A stretch of DNA of 64,000 nucleotides from Streptomyces sp. CGMCC 4.7035 (GCF_031583065.1 NZ_CP134053.1:5993001-6057000); one strand, 5' to 3'. Counted from the stretch's first letter, positions 7,911 to 17,053 are shown. Numbers and translations: made by a program. Notes: generated from the letters alone by a model not told the origin.

Positions 7911-8729
7911 TCACGCCCTGCCGCGTACGCCCTCCGCCAGCTCGCCCGCCAGCATCCGGACGGCCGTCAGGGCGGCCGCCTCGTCCTCCGCGTCCAGCAT
8001 CCGCTTCACGAACGCCGAGCCGACGATCACGCCGTCGGCGAAGCCGGCCACCTCGGCGGCCTGCGCGGCGTTGGAGACGCCGAGGCCGACACAGACCGGC
8101 AGGTCCGTGCCGGTGGTCCGGGTGCGCCGCACCAGGTCCTGGGCCTGCGCGCCGACCGACTCGCGGGTGCCGGTGACGCCCATGAGCGAGGCCGCGTAGA
8201 CGAATCCGGAGCCCGCCGCGGTGATCTCGGCGAGCCGCTCGTCCTTGCTGCTGGGCGCGACCACGAAGACCGTGGCCAGCCCGTGCTTCTCGGCGTGCTC
8301 CCGCCACAGGGCCGACTCCTGCACGGGCAGGTCCGGCAGGATGCAGCCGGCGCCGCCCGCCTCGGCCAGCTCGGCGGTGAAGCGCTCCACGCCGTAGCGG
8401 TCGATGGGGTTCCAGTACGTCATCACGAGGACCGGCTTGCCGGTCGCCTCGTACGCCTCGCGGACCGTGCGCATGACGTCGGCGATCCTGACGCCGCCGC
8501 GCAGGGCGATGTCGTCGGCGGTCTGGATGACCGGGCCGTCGAGGACCGGGTCGCTGTGCGGCAGGCCCACCTCGACGACGTCGGCACCGCCGTCGAAGGC
8601 CGCCTTGATCGCGGCGATGCCGCCGTCGACGGTCGGGAAGCCGGCCGGCAGGTACGCGATGAGGGCGGACCGCCCCTCCGCCCTGGCCGCCGCGAGGGTG
8701 TCGGACAGCAGCTGAATGTTTCCGCTCAC
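7911..8729 (-). CDS. trpA: Tryptophan synthase alpha subunit
   Basis: TrpA cleaves indole-3-glycerol phosphate to indole and glyceraldehyde-3-phosphate, and passes indole to TrpB. It is 272 residues long. GTG 8729 overlaps the trpB stop (GTGA), which fixes the start. The TIM-barrel signature [17 protein letters not shown] spans 53-69; E53 and D64 match the catalytic Glu and Asp. LPDLPVQES and the phosphate-binding [10 protein letters not shown] loop are present. Length is normal. It is the last trp gene of the trpC-M-B-A group. Confidence 0.97.
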   Translation of the reverse strand: MSGNIQLLSDTLAAARAEGRSALIAYLPAGFPTVDGGIAAIKAAFDGGADVVEVGLPHSDPVLDGPVIQTADDIALRGGVRIADVMRTVREAYEATGKPVLVMTYWNPIDRYGVERFTAELAEAGGAGCILPDLPVQESALWREHAEKHGLATVFVVAPSSKDERLAEITAAGSGFVYAASLMGVTGTRESVGAQAQDLVRRTRTTGTDLPVCVGLGVSNAAQAAEVAGFADGVIVGSAFVKRMLDAEDEAAALTAVRMLAGELAEGVRGRA

Positions 8730-10012
8730 TTGACGTCCCCCTCGATCTCGGCGGTGTCGCCGTCGGCGTCCGCGGCGACGGACGCGTCTGTGTCGTACAG
8801 GCCGAAATATCGGGCGGCCGTGTCCATGTCCTTGTCGCCGCGCCCGGACAGGTTGACCACGATCAGCCCGTCCTTGCCCAGCTCCCTGCCGACCTCCAGG
8901 GCACCGGCGAGCGCGTGGGCGCTCTCGATGGCCGGGATGATGCCCTCGGTGCGGGAGAGCAGGCGCAGGGCCTGCATGGCCGCGTCGTCGGTGACGGCGC
9001 GGTACTCGCCGCGGCCGCTGTCCTTCAGGTACGAGTGCTCGGGGCCGATGCCCGGGTAGTCGAGGCCCGCGGAGATCGAGTACGGCTCGGTGATCTGCCC
9101 TTCGTCGTCCTGGAGGACGTACGACCGGGAACCGTGCAGGATGCCCGGCTCCCCGGCGGTGAGGGTGGCCGCGTGCTCGCCGGTCTCGATGCCGTGTCCC
9201 GCGGGCTCGCAGCCGATGAGACGCACGGACGCGTCGGGGATGAAGGCGTGGAAGAGCCCGATGGCGTTGGAGCCGCCGCCCACACAGGCGATGGCGGCGT
9301 CGGGCAGGCGCCCGGCGCGCTCCAGGAGCTGCCGCCGTGCCTCCACACCGATCACGCGGTGGAAGTCCCGCACCATGGCGGGGAAGGGGTGGGGGCCGGC
9401 CACGGTGCCGAACAGGTAGTGGGTGCGGTCGACGTTGGCGACCCAGTCGCGGAAGGCCTCGTTGATCGCGTCCTTCAGCGTCCGGCTGCCGGACTTCACG
9501 GCCACGACCTCGGCGCCGAGCATGCGCATGCGGGCGACGTTGAGGGCCTGCCGCTGGGTGTCGATCTCGCCCATGTAGATGGTGCATTCGAGACCGAACA
9601 GGGCGCAGGCGGTGGCGGTCGCGACGCCGTGCTGGCCGGCGCCGGTCTCCGCGATGACCCGGGTCTTGCCCATCCTCTTGGTGAGGAGGGCCTGCCCGAG
9701 GACGTTGTTGATCTTGTGGGACCCGGTGTGGTTGAGGTCCTCGCGCTTGAGGAACACCCGGGCGCCACCGGCGTGCTCGGCGAACCGCGGCACCTCGGTG
9801 AGGGCGCTGGGCCGACCGGTGTAGTTGACGAGCAGGTCGTCGAGCTCGCGGGCGAACTCGGGGTCGGCCTTCGCCTTGTCGTACTCGACGGCCACCTCGT
9901 CCACGGCGGCGACGAGCGCCTCCGGGATGAACTTGCCGCCGAACGCGCCGAAGTAGCCCTCGGCGCTGGGAACCTGACCCTCAGGGTCGGGGATGAAGAA
10001 CTCGCTGGGCAT
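8726..10012 (-). CDS. trpB: Tryptophan synthase beta subunit
   Basis: TrpB condenses indole with L-serine to tryptophan using pyridoxal phosphate. The 428-residue protein starts at ATG 10012. The PLP-binding lysine is K100 in [11 protein letters not shown], and the phosphate-binding loop GGGSNAIG is present. The N-terminus ([13 protein letters not shown]) is typical of the TrpB1 type that works with TrpA. The C-terminus carries an extra acidic tail ([20 protein letters not shown]). Its stop overlaps the trpA start. The 133 bases upstream separate it from trpM and include a hairpin across the trpM stop codon. Confidence 0.97.
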   Translation of the reverse strand: MPSEFFIPDPEGQVPSAEGYFGAFGGKFIPEALVAAVDEVAVEYDKAKADPEFARELDDLLVNYTGRPSALTEVPRFAEHAGGARVFLKREDLNHTGSHKINNVLGQALLTKRMGKTRVIAETGAGQHGVATATACALFGLECTIYMGEIDTQRQALNVARMRMLGAEVVAVKSGSRTLKDAINEAFRDWVANVDRTHYLFGTVAGPHPFPAMVRDFHRVIGVEARRQLLERAGRLPDAAIACVGGGSNAIGLFHAFIPDASVRLIGCEPAGHGIETGEHAATLTAGEPGILHGSRSYVLQDDEGQITEPYSISAGLDYPGIGPEHSYLKDSGRGEYRAVTDDAAMQALRLLSRTEGIIPAIESAHALAGALEVGRELGKDGLIVVNLSGRGDKDMDTAARYFGLYDTDASVAADADGDTAEIEGDVK

Positions 10013-10138
10013 GCGGAAACCTCACGGTGAGTGTGCGGACAGACACCAATCGCCGTGGGGGCGGGGATCTCGGGCCGCCTCGGGCCGAATGTGGTTGAGC
10101 GCGCCCACGCGGCGGAGCCGCATATTCGGGCACTGCCC

Positions 10139-10157
10139 CGCGCCCCTAAGGGGCGCG
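10139..10157 (-). promoter_or_regulatory. Hairpin spanning the trpM stop codon, upstream of trpB
   Basis: CGCGCCCC and its exact complement flank a 3-base loop that forms part of the trpM stop codon region (TAG at 10148-10146). An 8-bp all-GC hairpin at a stop codon could slow ribosomes, end part of the transcript before trpB, or protect the mRNA 3' end. Its role is not known. Confidence 0.5.
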
Positions 10158-10319
10158 CTGCCATCGACGCCCGTTTACCTGACCCGGTTCGTCACCGATG
10201 ACGTACCGCACCCTGCGGCCGTGTACCCGGCGTGCGGGCGCGCGGCAGCCTCGGGGCCGGCAGCCGCGCGCGAGGCGGGCGTACGGGTCCCGGGTCGTCA
10301 GGGTGATCGGGAGAGTCAT
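10146..10319 (-). CDS. trpM: TrpM, small tryptophan biosynthesis modulator
   Basis: A 57-residue basic protein (TTRDPYARLARGCRPRGC..., VRYVIGDEPGQVNG...). The gene position between trpC and trpB and the sequence style match TrpM, a small streptomycete protein reported to modulate tryptophan biosynthesis and differentiation in S. coelicolor. I chose ATG 10319 because GGGTAGGG lies 9 bases upstream; a TTG at 10328 would abut that ribosome-binding site. Arg and Gly are abundant and there are two cysteines in a CRPRGC cluster. No enzymatic domain is visible. It starts 22 bases after the trpC stop. Confidence 0.8.
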   Translation of the reverse strand: MTLPITLTTRDPYARLARGCRPRGCRAPARRVHGRRVRYVIGDEPGQVNGRRWQRAP

Positions 10320-10341
10320 CGGCGCCAACCCTACCCGCGTG

Positions 10342-11151
10342 TCAGCCCCGGCCGTGCCGCAATGCGGGATGAGCGCCCGCCGCGACCAGGTCCGCGACCG
10401 CCGTCTTCGGGTCGCGCCCGGTCACCAGCGACTCGCCGACGAGCACCGCGTCGGCACCCGCGTTGGCGTACGCGATCAGGTCGTGCGGTCCGCGGATCCC
10501 GGACTCGGCGATCTTCACGATCCCCTCCGGGATCTCGGGGGCGACCCGCTCGAACGTGGAGCGGTCGACCTCCAGGGTCTTGAGGTTGCGCGCGTTGACG
10601 CCGATCACCTTCGCGCCGGCGTCCACGGCCCGCTCGACCTCGTCCTCGTCGTGCACCTCGACGAGCGGCGTGAGCCCGATGGACACGGCGCGCTCGATGA
10701 GGGACTCCAGGGCGGGCTGGTCCAGGGCGGCGACGATCAGCAGCGCGAGGTCGGCGCCGTACGCCCGTGCCTCCCACAGCTGGTACGAGGTGACGATGAA
10801 GTCCTTGCGCAGCACCGGAATGTCGACCCGGGCCCGCACGGCCTCCAGGTCGGCCAGCGAGCCGCCGAATCGGCGCTGCTCGGTCAGGACGGAGATGACG
10901 GCCGCGCCGCCCGCCTCGTAGTCCGCCGCGAGACCCGCCGGGTCGGCGATCGCGGCGAGCGCGCCCTTGGACGGGCTGGACCGCTTGACCTCGCAGATCA
11001 CCTTGACGCCGTCTCCGCGCAGTGCGGCGACGCCGTCCTTGGCCGCGGGCGCCTTCGCCGCGCGCTCCTTGAGCTCGTCGAGGCTGACGCGCGCCTGCCG
11101 CTCCGCGAGGTCGGCACGGACTCCGTCGATGATCTCGTCGAGCACACTCAC
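10342..11151 (-). CDS. trpC: Indole-3-glycerol phosphate synthase
   Basis: TrpC closes the indole ring by converting CdRP to indole-3-glycerol phosphate. It is 269 residues with GTG start at 11151; AGGAAGGGGG lies just upstream. The TIM-barrel signature [12 protein letters not shown] (about 52-63) holds the catalytic lysine. [20 protein letters not shown] and ALLVGESLV-like C-terminal segments are typical. The frame stays open for 48 more codons upstream without a ribosome-binding site, so that extension was not used. It begins the trpC-M-B-A block. trpF is not nearby; the HisA-type PriA at 18293 supplies the preceding isomerase step. Confidence 0.96.
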   Translation of the reverse strand: MSVLDEIIDGVRADLAERQARVSLDELKERAAKAPAAKDGVAALRGDGVKVICEVKRSSPSKGALAAIADPAGLAADYEAGGAAVISVLTEQRRFGGSLADLEAVRARVDIPVLRKDFIVTSYQLWEARAYGADLALLIVAALDQPALESLIERAVSIGLTPLVEVHDEDEVERAVDAGAKVIGVNARNLKTLEVDRSTFERVAPEIPEGIVKIAESGIRGPHDLIAYANAGADAVLVGESLVTGRDPKTAVADLVAAGAHPALRHGRG

Positions 11152-11337
11152 GCGAGCGGCCCCCTTCCTGACGGTTGACGATTCAAGCGGCTCAATGGGG
11201 GTTGAGCCTCGGTCCACCGGGACCGCCTCACCGTCCCGGCGGGCGAAACCGATGGTCACTGTGATGGTATCCGGAGGAAGGCGTAGGCCTCGCATCCGGT
11301 TGACGGCGGTCCCACTACCTGGACATTCACCAGTTGA

Positions 11338-11796
11338 TCAAGGATGCAGCCAGCCACCCACCGGCAGGTTCCGGACAACCGTGAAGACCAGCAGCAAGGC
11401 GCCCAGGCTCCACAGGTGCACCGGCCCGGGGTCGATGCGCAGCGGCCGTGCCCGCGCCGCGCGGACCACCCATACGGTCCACACCACCGCGAAGGCCAGA
11501 CAGCCGACGACGACCAGTACGTTGTCGTGGAGCGCCGTCAAGACATCCCCGTGCGCGAGGGCGTGCGCGCTGCGCAGTCCGCCGCAGCCGGGGCAGTACA
11601 CGCCGGCGTAGCGCAGCAGCGGGCAAACGGGGTAGTGCCCGGGTTCGTTGGGGTCCACGGCCCCGACGTACACGAAGGCCCCGGCGACGCCCGTGAGCAC
11701 CCCGGCGGGGACGGCGATCCGCCGGAGCACGGCGGCGGCTCCGGCGCCCGTGCGGGGCGGGGTCACGCAGGGGGATTCGGCGTTCACGCCACGCAT
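11338..11796 (-). CDS. DUF2752 family membrane protein
   Basis: A 152-residue protein. The core motif CPLLRYAGVYCPGCGGLRS followed by HALAHGD is the DUF2752 signature, with conserved cysteines that suggest metal or disulfide use. Three hydrophobic segments are visible, near residues 28-45, 92-112 and 130-146. The function of the family is unknown. It lies in the trp region between trpC and the HGxxPAAW gene on the same strand, but 186 bases separate it from trpC. The start is ATG 11796; later GTG codons are possible. Confidence 0.85.
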   Translation of the reverse strand: MRGVNAESPCVTPPRTGAGAAAVLRRIAVPAGVLTGVAGAFVYVGAVDPNEPGHYPVCPLLRYAGVYCPGCGGLRSAHALAHGDVLTALHDNVLVVVGCLAFAVVWTVWVVRAARARPLRIDPGPVHLWSLGALLLVFTVVRNLPVGGWLHP

Positions 11797-11898
11797 TCTG
11801 CCCGCCCTCGGCCCGTCCCGCTCGCCGGGCCCGGAACGCGAGAGGCGGCCGCCGGGCTCTTGCCCGGTGCCGCCGTCCGTATCACAAGCGGGGAGGAC

Positions 11899-12138
11899 TC
11901 AGTTCTCCGTCGCGGGCGCGGGCTGATGTGCCGAGTGCGCCGGGGTCTTCGGCTGGCCGAGGCCCATCTGGCGCATGATGCCGCCGACGACGCCACCGAG
12001 AGCGGTGATCACCATCCCCGCCCAGAAGCCGACGGGCTGGGCCATCACCATGAAGGCGCCCGCGACGCAGAAACCGATGAAGGCGATGATGACACCGGTC
12101 CAGGCGGCCGGGGTGTGACCGTGGCTGCTGCCCGCCAT
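11899..12138 (-). CDS. HGxxPAAW family small membrane protein
   Basis: A 79-residue protein with the name-giving motif HGHTPAAW at residues 6-13, two transmembrane segments (about 15-33 and 38-55), and a short hydrophilic tail with HSAHQPAPA. The family is actinobacterial, usually sits by trp genes, and has no known function. The ATG start is preceded by GAGG-like sequence. It is in the same orientation as, and between, TIGR02234 and DUF2752, supporting a co-transcribed set of small membrane proteins. Confidence 0.88.
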   Translation of the reverse strand: MAGSSHGHTPAAWTGVIIAFIGFCVAGAFMVMAQPVGFWAGMVITALGGVVGGIMRQMGLGQPKTPAHSAHQPAPATEN

Positions 12139-12261
12139 GACTTGCTCCTCGTTAGCTGGATGTGCGTGTTTGAACCCTCCCCCTCGAATACGAGGGGAAT
12201 TCCTGGCTCACGCTGCTCGGTCGCTCAGCAAACGATCGAGTCCTACGCGATCAACACCAGC

Positions 12262-12281
12262 CGGGTTGGAACCAGCCCGGT
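12262..12281 (-). terminator. Possible hairpin between TIGR02234 and HGxxPAAW genes
   Basis: CCGGGTTGG and CCAGCCCGG pair over a 2-base loop with one G-T wobble. It lies in the 237-base gap that otherwise shows no gene. It could end the TIGR02234 transcript or lie in the leader of the next gene. Confidence 0.35.
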
Positions 12282-12375
12282 TTTCCAAAGCAGTTGGAGG
12301 CCGCCGTGCCGGCTTGGTTCTCGCTCAGCACAGCCCGAACCTATCACCCGTCGCTCACGCGGCAACGGCGCGGGG

Positions 12376-13014
12376 TCAGGCCCCTGTGGGGTCCTCGCCC
12401 CGGTCCAGGGCCTTCCAGATGTCCTCGGGGCGGTCCGGGTCCACGGGCTTGGCCTTGCGCGGCCGGGGGGTGCCGTCGCGCTCGTAGCGGCCGGACATCG
12501 CGGGCCACAGCCGGCCGTAGCGCAGGGCGAGCAGTCCGGCGAGGAGGATGAGGGCGCCGCCGAGGGCCGCGACGTACGGCCAGGCGGTGTGCGTGAGCGC
12601 GGAGGCGGTCGCGGAGGTGTCGCCGGCCGCCTGCGCCGCCTTGTCGTCGAGCGCGGAGCTGTCGGTGGCGCCGAGGAGCGCCGCGGCGACGGTGCCAGCG
12701 CCGGAGAGCGCGAGCAGCCCGGCGACGAAGAGGCGCCCGGCCCTGCGGACCGCGAAGACGGCGACGAGCGCGGCGAGGCCCACTATGGCGAGGGCCGCGG
12801 GCACGCCCGTGACCTCGCTGCCCTTGGCGGCCAGCCGGTAGTCGCCGCCGGCCACCGCCACGGTCCCCGCCGACCAGCCCTGGCGGGAGGCGAGCAGCGC
12901 CACGGCCGCGCCGAGCGCCCCCGACAGCAGGGCGACGGCGAGGCTGCGGCGGGCTGACCGGGCGGGCGCGGCGGCCTCGGATCGGGGATGAGGTACGGCA
13001 GTCACGTACTCCAC
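12376..13014 (-). CDS. TIGR02234 family Trp-region membrane protein
   Basis: A protein of about 212 residues with four hydrophobic segments (about 25-43, 75-95, 98-118 and 148-168), a GGDYRLAAKGSEVTG-like extracytoplasmic loop, and a hydrophilic C-terminus. This matches the actinobacterial tryptophan-operon-associated hypothetical family (TIGR02234). No function is established; position by trpE suggests transport or membrane sensing linked to tryptophan, which is inference. GTG 13014 is used, and GTG 13005 is equally plausible. It starts about 95 bases after the trpE stop, with an 8-bp repeat array between them. Confidence 0.85.
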   Translation of the reverse strand: MEYVTAVPHPRSEAAAPARSARRSLAVALLSGALGAAVALLASRQGWSAGTVAVAGGDYRLAAKGSEVTGVPAALAIVGLAALVAVFAVRRAGRLFVAGLLALSGAGTVAAALLGATDSSALDDKAAQAAGDTSATASALTHTAWPYVAALGGALILLAGLLALRYGRLWPAMSGRYERDGTPRPRKAKPVDPDRPEDIWKALDRGEDPTGA

Positions 13015-13060
13015 TATCGCCCGAAGCCCGGCCGAACCGTCACCCGGGGCCCCTTATCGA

Positions 13061-13116
13061 CTCACCGGCTCACCGACACACCGACACACCGGCTCACCGA
13101 CTCACCGACTCACCGA
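13061..13116. repeat. 8-bp tandem repeat overlapping the trpE stop codon
   Basis: Seven consecutive copies of CTCACCGA or a one-base or two-base variant (CTCACCGG, CACACCGA, CACACCGG), then a broken eighth. On the trpE coding strand the unit reads TCGGTGAG and contains TGA. The trpE stop (complement of 13110-13112) is the TGA of the first unit met by ribosomes. Confidence 0.9.
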
Positions 13117-14597
13117 CTCAGCCGGTTCGCCGTGTGCACCGCCCGCAGCACCGCGGCCGCCTTGTTGCGGCACTCGTTGTCCTCGGCGACCGGGTCGGAG
13201 TCGGCCACGATGCCCGCGCCCGCCTGCACGTACGCGGTGCCGTCGCGCAGCAGCGCCGTACGGATGGCGATGGCGGTGTCGGAGTCACCCGCGAAGTCGA
13301 GGTACCCGACGCAGCCGCCGTACAACCCGCGCCGGGAGGGCTCGAGTTCGTCGATGATCTGCATGGCACGGGGCTTCGGCGCGCCGGAGAGGGTGCCGGC
13401 CGGGAAGCAGGCGGTCAGGACGTCGAAGGCGGTGCGGCCCGCCGCGACCCGTCCGGTCACCGTCGAGACGATGTGCATCACGTGCGAGTACCGCTCGATG
13501 GACATGAAGTCCACGACCTCGACCGAGCCGGGCTCGCAGACCCGTCCCAGGTCGTTGCGACCCAGGTCGACGAGCATGAGGTGCTCGGCGCGCTCCTTGG
13601 GGTCGGCGAGCAGTTCGTCGGCGAGGGCCTGGTCCTCCTGCGGCGTGGCGCCGCGGGGCCGGGTGCCCGCGATGGGGTGGACCATCGCCCGGCCGTCCTC
13701 GACCTTCACCAGCGCTTCCGGGCTGGACCCGACGACGTCGAAGCCGTCGAAGCGGAACAGGTACATGTAGGGGGACGGGTTGGTGGCCCGCAGCACCCGG
13801 TACACGTCCAACGCGCTTGCCGTGCACGGCGTTTCGAAGCGCTGCGACGGTACGACCTGGAAGGCCTCGCCCGCGCGGATGCGCTCCTTGATGTCCTCGA
13901 CGGCCTCCTGGAAGTCGGGGCCGCCCCACAGCGCGGTGTACTCGGGGAGTTCGGACGGCGGAAGGTGCGCCGGGGGCTGGGCGACCGGGCGCGAGAGGTC
14001 CGCCTCCATGGCGTCGAGGCGGGCCACGGCGTCCGCGTAGGCCTCGTCGACTCCCGTGTCGAGGTCGTTGTGGTTGATCGCGTTGGCGATCAGCAGGACC
14101 GAGCCCTCCCAGTGGTCCATGACCGCGAGGTCGCTGGTGAGGAGCATGGTCAGCTCGGGCAGCCTGAGGTCGTCCCGCTCGCCGGGGCCGATCTTCTCCA
14201 GGCGGCGCACGATGTCGTAGCCCAGATAGCCGACCATGCCGCCGGTGAAGGGCGGCAGACCGTCCTGGTGGGGCGTGTGCAGGGCCTCGATGGTGGCGCG
14301 GAGGGCGGCCAGCGGATCGCCGTCGACCGGGACGCCGACGGGCGGGACGCCGAGCCAGTGGGTCCGGCCGTCCTTCTCGGTGAGGGTGGCGGCGCTGCGC
14401 ACACCGACGAAGGAGTAGCGAGACCATTGATACGCCGTACGGCCGTTCTCCGCGGACTCCAGCAGGAAGGTGCCGGGGCGCTCCGCTGCGAGCTTGCGGT
14501 AGAGCGCGACCGGGGTGTCGCCGTCGGCGAGGAGCTTGCGCGTGACCGGGATGACGCGGCGGTCGGTGGCGAGCTTGCGGAACGTCTCGAGGTCCAT
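13110..14597 (-). CDS. trpE: Anthranilate synthase component I
   Basis: TrpE makes anthranilate from chorismate and ammonia (or glutamine via TrpG), the first committed step to tryptophan. It is 495 residues starting at ATG 14597. The allosteric tryptophan-binding motif LLES is at 45-48, so feedback inhibition is expected. The catalytic part has [49 protein letters not shown] and [12 protein letters not shown]. No TrpG domain is fused and none is adjacent. The start lies 11 bases after the hisI stop, so hisI and trpE are probably one transcript. The C-terminal codons run into an 8-bp tandem repeat. Confidence 0.97.
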   Translation of the reverse strand: MDLETFRKLATDRRVIPVTRKLLADGDTPVALYRKLAAERPGTFLLESAENGRTAYQWSRYSFVGVRSAATLTEKDGRTHWLGVPPVGVPVDGDPLAALRATIEALHTPHQDGLPPFTGGMVGYLGYDIVRRLEKIGPGERDDLRLPELTMLLTSDLAVMDHWEGSVLLIANAINHNDLDTGVDEAYADAVARLDAMEADLSRPVAQPPAHLPPSELPEYTALWGGPDFQEAVEDIKERIRAGEAFQVVPSQRFETPCTASALDVYRVLRATNPSPYMYLFRFDGFDVVGSSPEALVKVEDGRAMVHPIAGTRPRGATPQEDQALADELLADPKERAEHLMLVDLGRNDLGRVCEPGSVEVVDFMSIERYSHVMHIVSTVTGRVAAGRTAFDVLTACFPAGTLSGAPKPRAMQIIDELEPSRRGLYGGCVGYLDFAGDSDTAIAIRTALLRDGTAYVQAGAGIVADSDPVAEDNECRNKAAAVLRAVHTANRLSR

Positions 14598-14608
14598 GGC
14601 GGCTGACC

Positions 14609-15010
14609 TTACTGATCCGCGGAGGGCGGGCCGGAATCGGCGTCCTTGAGCAGGACATCGGCGTCGAAGCACGTACGGTCGCCGGTGTGGCAGGCGGCGC
14701 CCACCTGGTCGACCTTGACCAGCAGGGTGTCGGCGTCGCAGTCGAGGGCGACGGACTTCACCCACTGGAAGTGCCCGGAGGTGTCGCCCTTGACCCAGTA
14801 CTCCTGGCGGCTGCGCGACCAGTAGGTGCACCGGCCGGTCGTCAGGGTGCGATGCAGCGCCTCGTCGTCCATCCAGCCGAGCATGAGCACCTCACCGGTG
14901 TCGTACTGCTGGGCGATCGCGGGGAGCAGCCCGTCGGCGCTGCGCTTGAGGCGCGCCGCGAGCTCGGGGTCCAGGCCGCTGGGCCTACTGGGCGGAGGCG
15001 TGCTGGTCAT
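14609..15010 (-). CDS. hisI: Phosphoribosyl-AMP cyclohydrolase
   Basis: HisI opens the adenine ring of phosphoribosyl-AMP, the third step of histidine synthesis. The 133-residue protein starts at ATG 15010. Family features are [29 protein letters not shown], the metal motif DCDAD, and the later Cys residues in CHTGDRTCF that bind zinc. It is the stand-alone cyclohydrolase; no HisE domain is fused. It faces the TIGR03085 gene across an 82-base divergent gap and leads into trpE, physically joining the two pathways. Confidence 0.95.
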   Translation of the reverse strand: MTSTPPPSRPSGLDPELAARLKRSADGLLPAIAQQYDTGEVLMLGWMDDEALHRTLTTGRCTYWSRSRQEYWVKGDTSGHFQWVKSVALDCDADTLLVKVDQVGAACHTGDRTCFDADVLLKDADSGPPSADQ

Positions 15011-15092
15011 GCCGACCATTGTGCCGCGCCGCACCGACATTCCCGGCCGCCGTCCAGTGGGCGGACCGTCCCCCCGGTCGTACGCTGACTGC

Positions 15093-15728
15093 ATGTCGAC
15101 CCATGCGAAGCGTGAACGACTTCTCCTCGCCGACCTGTTGGAGGCCACGGGCCCGGACGCCCCCACGTTGTGCGAGGGCTGGACCACCCGTGACCTGGCC
15201 GCGCACGTGGTGGTGCGCGAGCGCCGCCCGGACGCGGCCGGGGGCATCCTCGTCAAGCAGCTCGCGCCACGCCTGGAGCGGGTGATGGCCGAGTTCACCG
15301 AGAAGCCGTACGAGGAGCTGATCCAGCTCATCCGTACGGGCCCGCCGCGTTTCTCGCCCTTCCAGCTGAAGCAGATCGACGAGATGTCGAACACCGTCGA
15401 GTTCTACGTCCACACCGAGGACGTGCGCCGGGCCCGGCCCGACTGGACGCCGCGCGAGCTGGACCCGGTCTTCCAGGACGCGCTGTGGTCGCGGCTGGAG
15501 CGGACGGCCCGGCTGACCGGCCGCAGCGCGCCGACGGGCCTGGTGCTGCGCCGCCCGGACGGGCAGACGGCGGTCGCGCACCGGGGCACGCCGGTCGTGA
15601 CGGTGACCGGCGAGCCCTCGGAGCTGCTGATGTTCGCGATGGGGCGGCAGCGGGTGGCGGACGTGGAGCTGGAGGGCGACAAGGACGCGGTCGCGAAGAT
15701 GCAGGACGCGAAGCAGCTGGGGATCTGA
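15093..15728 (+). CDS. TIGR03085 family metal-binding protein (DinB/maleylpyruvate isomerase-like fold)
   Basis: A 211-residue protein starting at ATG 15093. The N-terminus ([22 protein letters not shown] then [19 protein letters not shown]) is typical of the mycothiol-dependent maleylpyruvate isomerase/DinB-like helical bundle, with metal-ligand histidines in LAAHVVV and [13 protein letters not shown]. The TIGR03085 subfamily is widespread in actinobacteria; a role in mycothiol-dependent chemistry is plausible but unproven. It is the only plus-strand gene in the his/trp block. A TACGCT sequence 7-12 bases before the ATG could be a -10 box for near-leaderless transcription. Confidence 0.85.
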   Translation: MSTHAKRERLLLADLLEATGPDAPTLCEGWTTRDLAAHVVVRERRPDAAGGILVKQLAPRLERVMAEFTEKPYEELIQLIRTGPPRFSPFQLKQIDEMSNTVEFYVHTEDVRRARPDWTPRELDPVFQDALWSRLERTARLTGRSAPTGLVLRRPDGQTAVAHRGTPVVTVTGEPSELLMFAMGRQRVADVELEGDKDAVAKMQDAKQLGI

Positions 15729-15738
15729 GTCCGGCGGC

Positions 15739-16450
15739 TCACCGAGGGAGTTCGGCGCGGCGCAGGTCGCGGACGCCCAGGGCGACGATGCCGCCGAGGC
15801 CGCATACCGCGGCGCTGACGACGAAGACGGGGCCCGTGCCCCAGGCTCCGATCGCGGCGGCGCACAGCGGCATGCCGAGCGGCGCGATGCCGAGGCTGAC
15901 GATGCCGCCGACCGAGCTGACCCGGCCGAGGTAGGCCGGGTCGGACTGGGTCTGCAGCAGGGCGCCGCACAACGCCCCGCTGAGCCCGGCGAGCAGCCCG
16001 ACGAGCAGGGCGGTGCCGACGGCGGCGATCAGGGTCGGTACGTAGGCGAGAGCCCCGATCGCGACGGAGCCCGCCAGGATGGAGACGGCTGCCACCCATC
16101 CGGCGTGCGGCAGCCGTCCCCGTACGGTCAGTGCCAGCGCGGCCACGCCCGCGCCGGCGCCGAACCCGGCGAGCACCCAGCCCATGCCCGAGGCGCCCCA
16201 GCCGCGCTCGTCGGCCAGCAGGGTCAGGCCGATGTTGAGCGGGCCGACGAAGCCGAGGTCGCCGAGGGCGATGGCGAACATCAGCGGGGCGAGGACGCGG
16301 TGGCGGCGGACGTGGCGCAGACCGTCGCGGAGGTCTCGCCAGGGCGTTGCCTTCCCGGATACGGTCGTGTCGTCCGGGGGCAGGTCCCGCATGCGGACGA
16401 AGACGAGCAGCGGCACGGACACGGCGATCAACAGCCCGGCCAGGCCTTTC
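15739..16450 (-). pseudogene. MFS transporter, 5'-truncated remnant
   Basis: About 235 residues resemble the C-terminal half of a drug-type major facilitator (GLLIAVSVPLLVFVRMRDLPP, then WRDLRDGLRHVRRH, then roughly six membrane segments ending in RDLRRAELPR). MFS proteins normally have 12 segments and 400 or more residues; here everything before about segment 6 is missing. The membrane-like frame degrades just upstream of about 16450, where the stop of a toxin gene lies (16464). No N-terminal half is found on the far side of the toxin/antitoxin pair, so the simplest reading is deletion of the 5' half when that pair arrived. TTG 16431 could allow translation of a stub, but transport is unlikely. 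Confidence 0.75.
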
Positions 16451-16463
16451 GCGTCTGGCGATC

Positions 16464-16838
16464 TTACGCGGCCCAGTCGCGCAGGAGTCGGGCGATCTCC
16501 GAGAGGTCGGCCTCGTCGCTGCGAATGTCGGAGACCAGCTTCGCCCAGTCGCCGGGTCGCGGATCGAGCGGCGTACCCGACGCCTCCATGTAAGCGCGGA
16601 CACAGCCGATGCCGATCGACGCGTTGTAGTCCGTGAACGGCCTGAGTCTCAGCGCCGTGTGCAGGAACGTCGCCGCGCGCGTCGCGGCCTCCTCGTAGTA
16701 GGGCTCGCCCGCGACACGCTCGTACCTGTGCCGCTCGGCCATGCAGTGCAGGGCGCCCCAGTCACGGATGGGGGTGTTGGGCGGCGAGACCTCGACCTGC
16801 ACGTTGAGGATCCAGCCCGCGTCTACATACATCGTCAC
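16464..16838 (-). CDS. Fic/Doc-family toxin with degenerate active site
   Basis: A 124-residue protein. The layout of the Doc family is visible: IRDWGALHCMAE near residue 24, a helix YYEEAATRAATFLHTALRL, then RPFTDYNASIGIGCVRAYM (66-84), and a C-terminal helix LSEIARLLRDWA. Doc proteins normally carry HPFxDGNKRT there and AMPylate or phosphorylate EF-Tu or other targets. Here the catalytic His is Arg66, and the Gly-Asn-Lys-Arg loop is Tyr-Asn-Ala-Ser (71-74). The start ATG overlaps the stop of the small upstream gene (ATGA), as in antitoxin-toxin operons. Streptomyces genomes hold related fic-family toxin components. The family call is good; the activity may be altered or lost. Confidence 0.78.
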   Translation of the reverse strand: MTMYVDAGWILNVQVEVSPPNTPIRDWGALHCMAERHRYERVAGEPYYEEAATRAATFLHTALRLRPFTDYNASIGIGCVRAYMEASGTPLDPRPGDWAKLVSDIRSDEADLSEIARLLRDWAA

Positions 16839-17053
16839 CGCAGCCCCACCGGGAACCGCTCCTCGAAGTCCGCCATGATCTCCCGGGCGTACTTCGAGGC
16901 ACCCTCCACGAACCGCTGCTTCTGCCGCCTCCGCACGACATCCTCAGTCAGTATGTCGTGCGCGAGCCGCTTGATCGAGACGCCCTGCTCCTTGGCCTCC
17001 GCGCGCAGCTCGGCCAGCTCTTCCTCGGTGAACTCGATCGTGATTCCAGGCAT
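16835..17053 (-). CDS. Antitoxin, ribbon-helix-helix-like
   Basis: A 72-residue protein starting at ATG 17053. The N-terminus ITIEFTEEELAELRAEAKEQG fits the beta-strand plus helix of small DNA-binding antitoxins (shown split: ITIEFTEEEL then AELRAEAKEQG). SIKRLAHDILTEDVVRRRQ forms the second helix, and the acidic/aromatic C-terminus (REIMADFEERFPVGL) would bind the toxin. It overlaps the toxin gene by 4 bases. Such proteins usually repress their own promoter, which would lie in the 67-base gap after hisF; ACTACCGCG occurs there twice (within 17090-17107). Confidence 0.75.
   Translation of the reverse strand: MPGITIEFTEEELAELRAEAKEQGVSIKRLAHDILTEDVVRRRQKQRFVEGASKYAREIMADFEERFPVGLR

Noticed and set aside
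11152..11295. N-terminal extension of trpC or a leader peptide
   Set aside because: The frame is open, but there is no ribosome-binding site or Trp-codon run, and the normal TrpC length starts at 11151.
12137..12487. Plus-strand 116-codon frame
   Set aside because: No ribosome-binding site, overlaps TIGR02234 antisense, Pro/Arg/Ala-rich without a domain.
13061..13116. CRISPR-like repeat array
   Set aside because: Units are 8 bp, contiguous, with no spacers and no cas genes.
16464..17053. Integrated mobile element with integrase
   Set aside because: Only the toxin and antitoxin genes are present; no recombinase, tRNA target or flanking att-like repeats were found.
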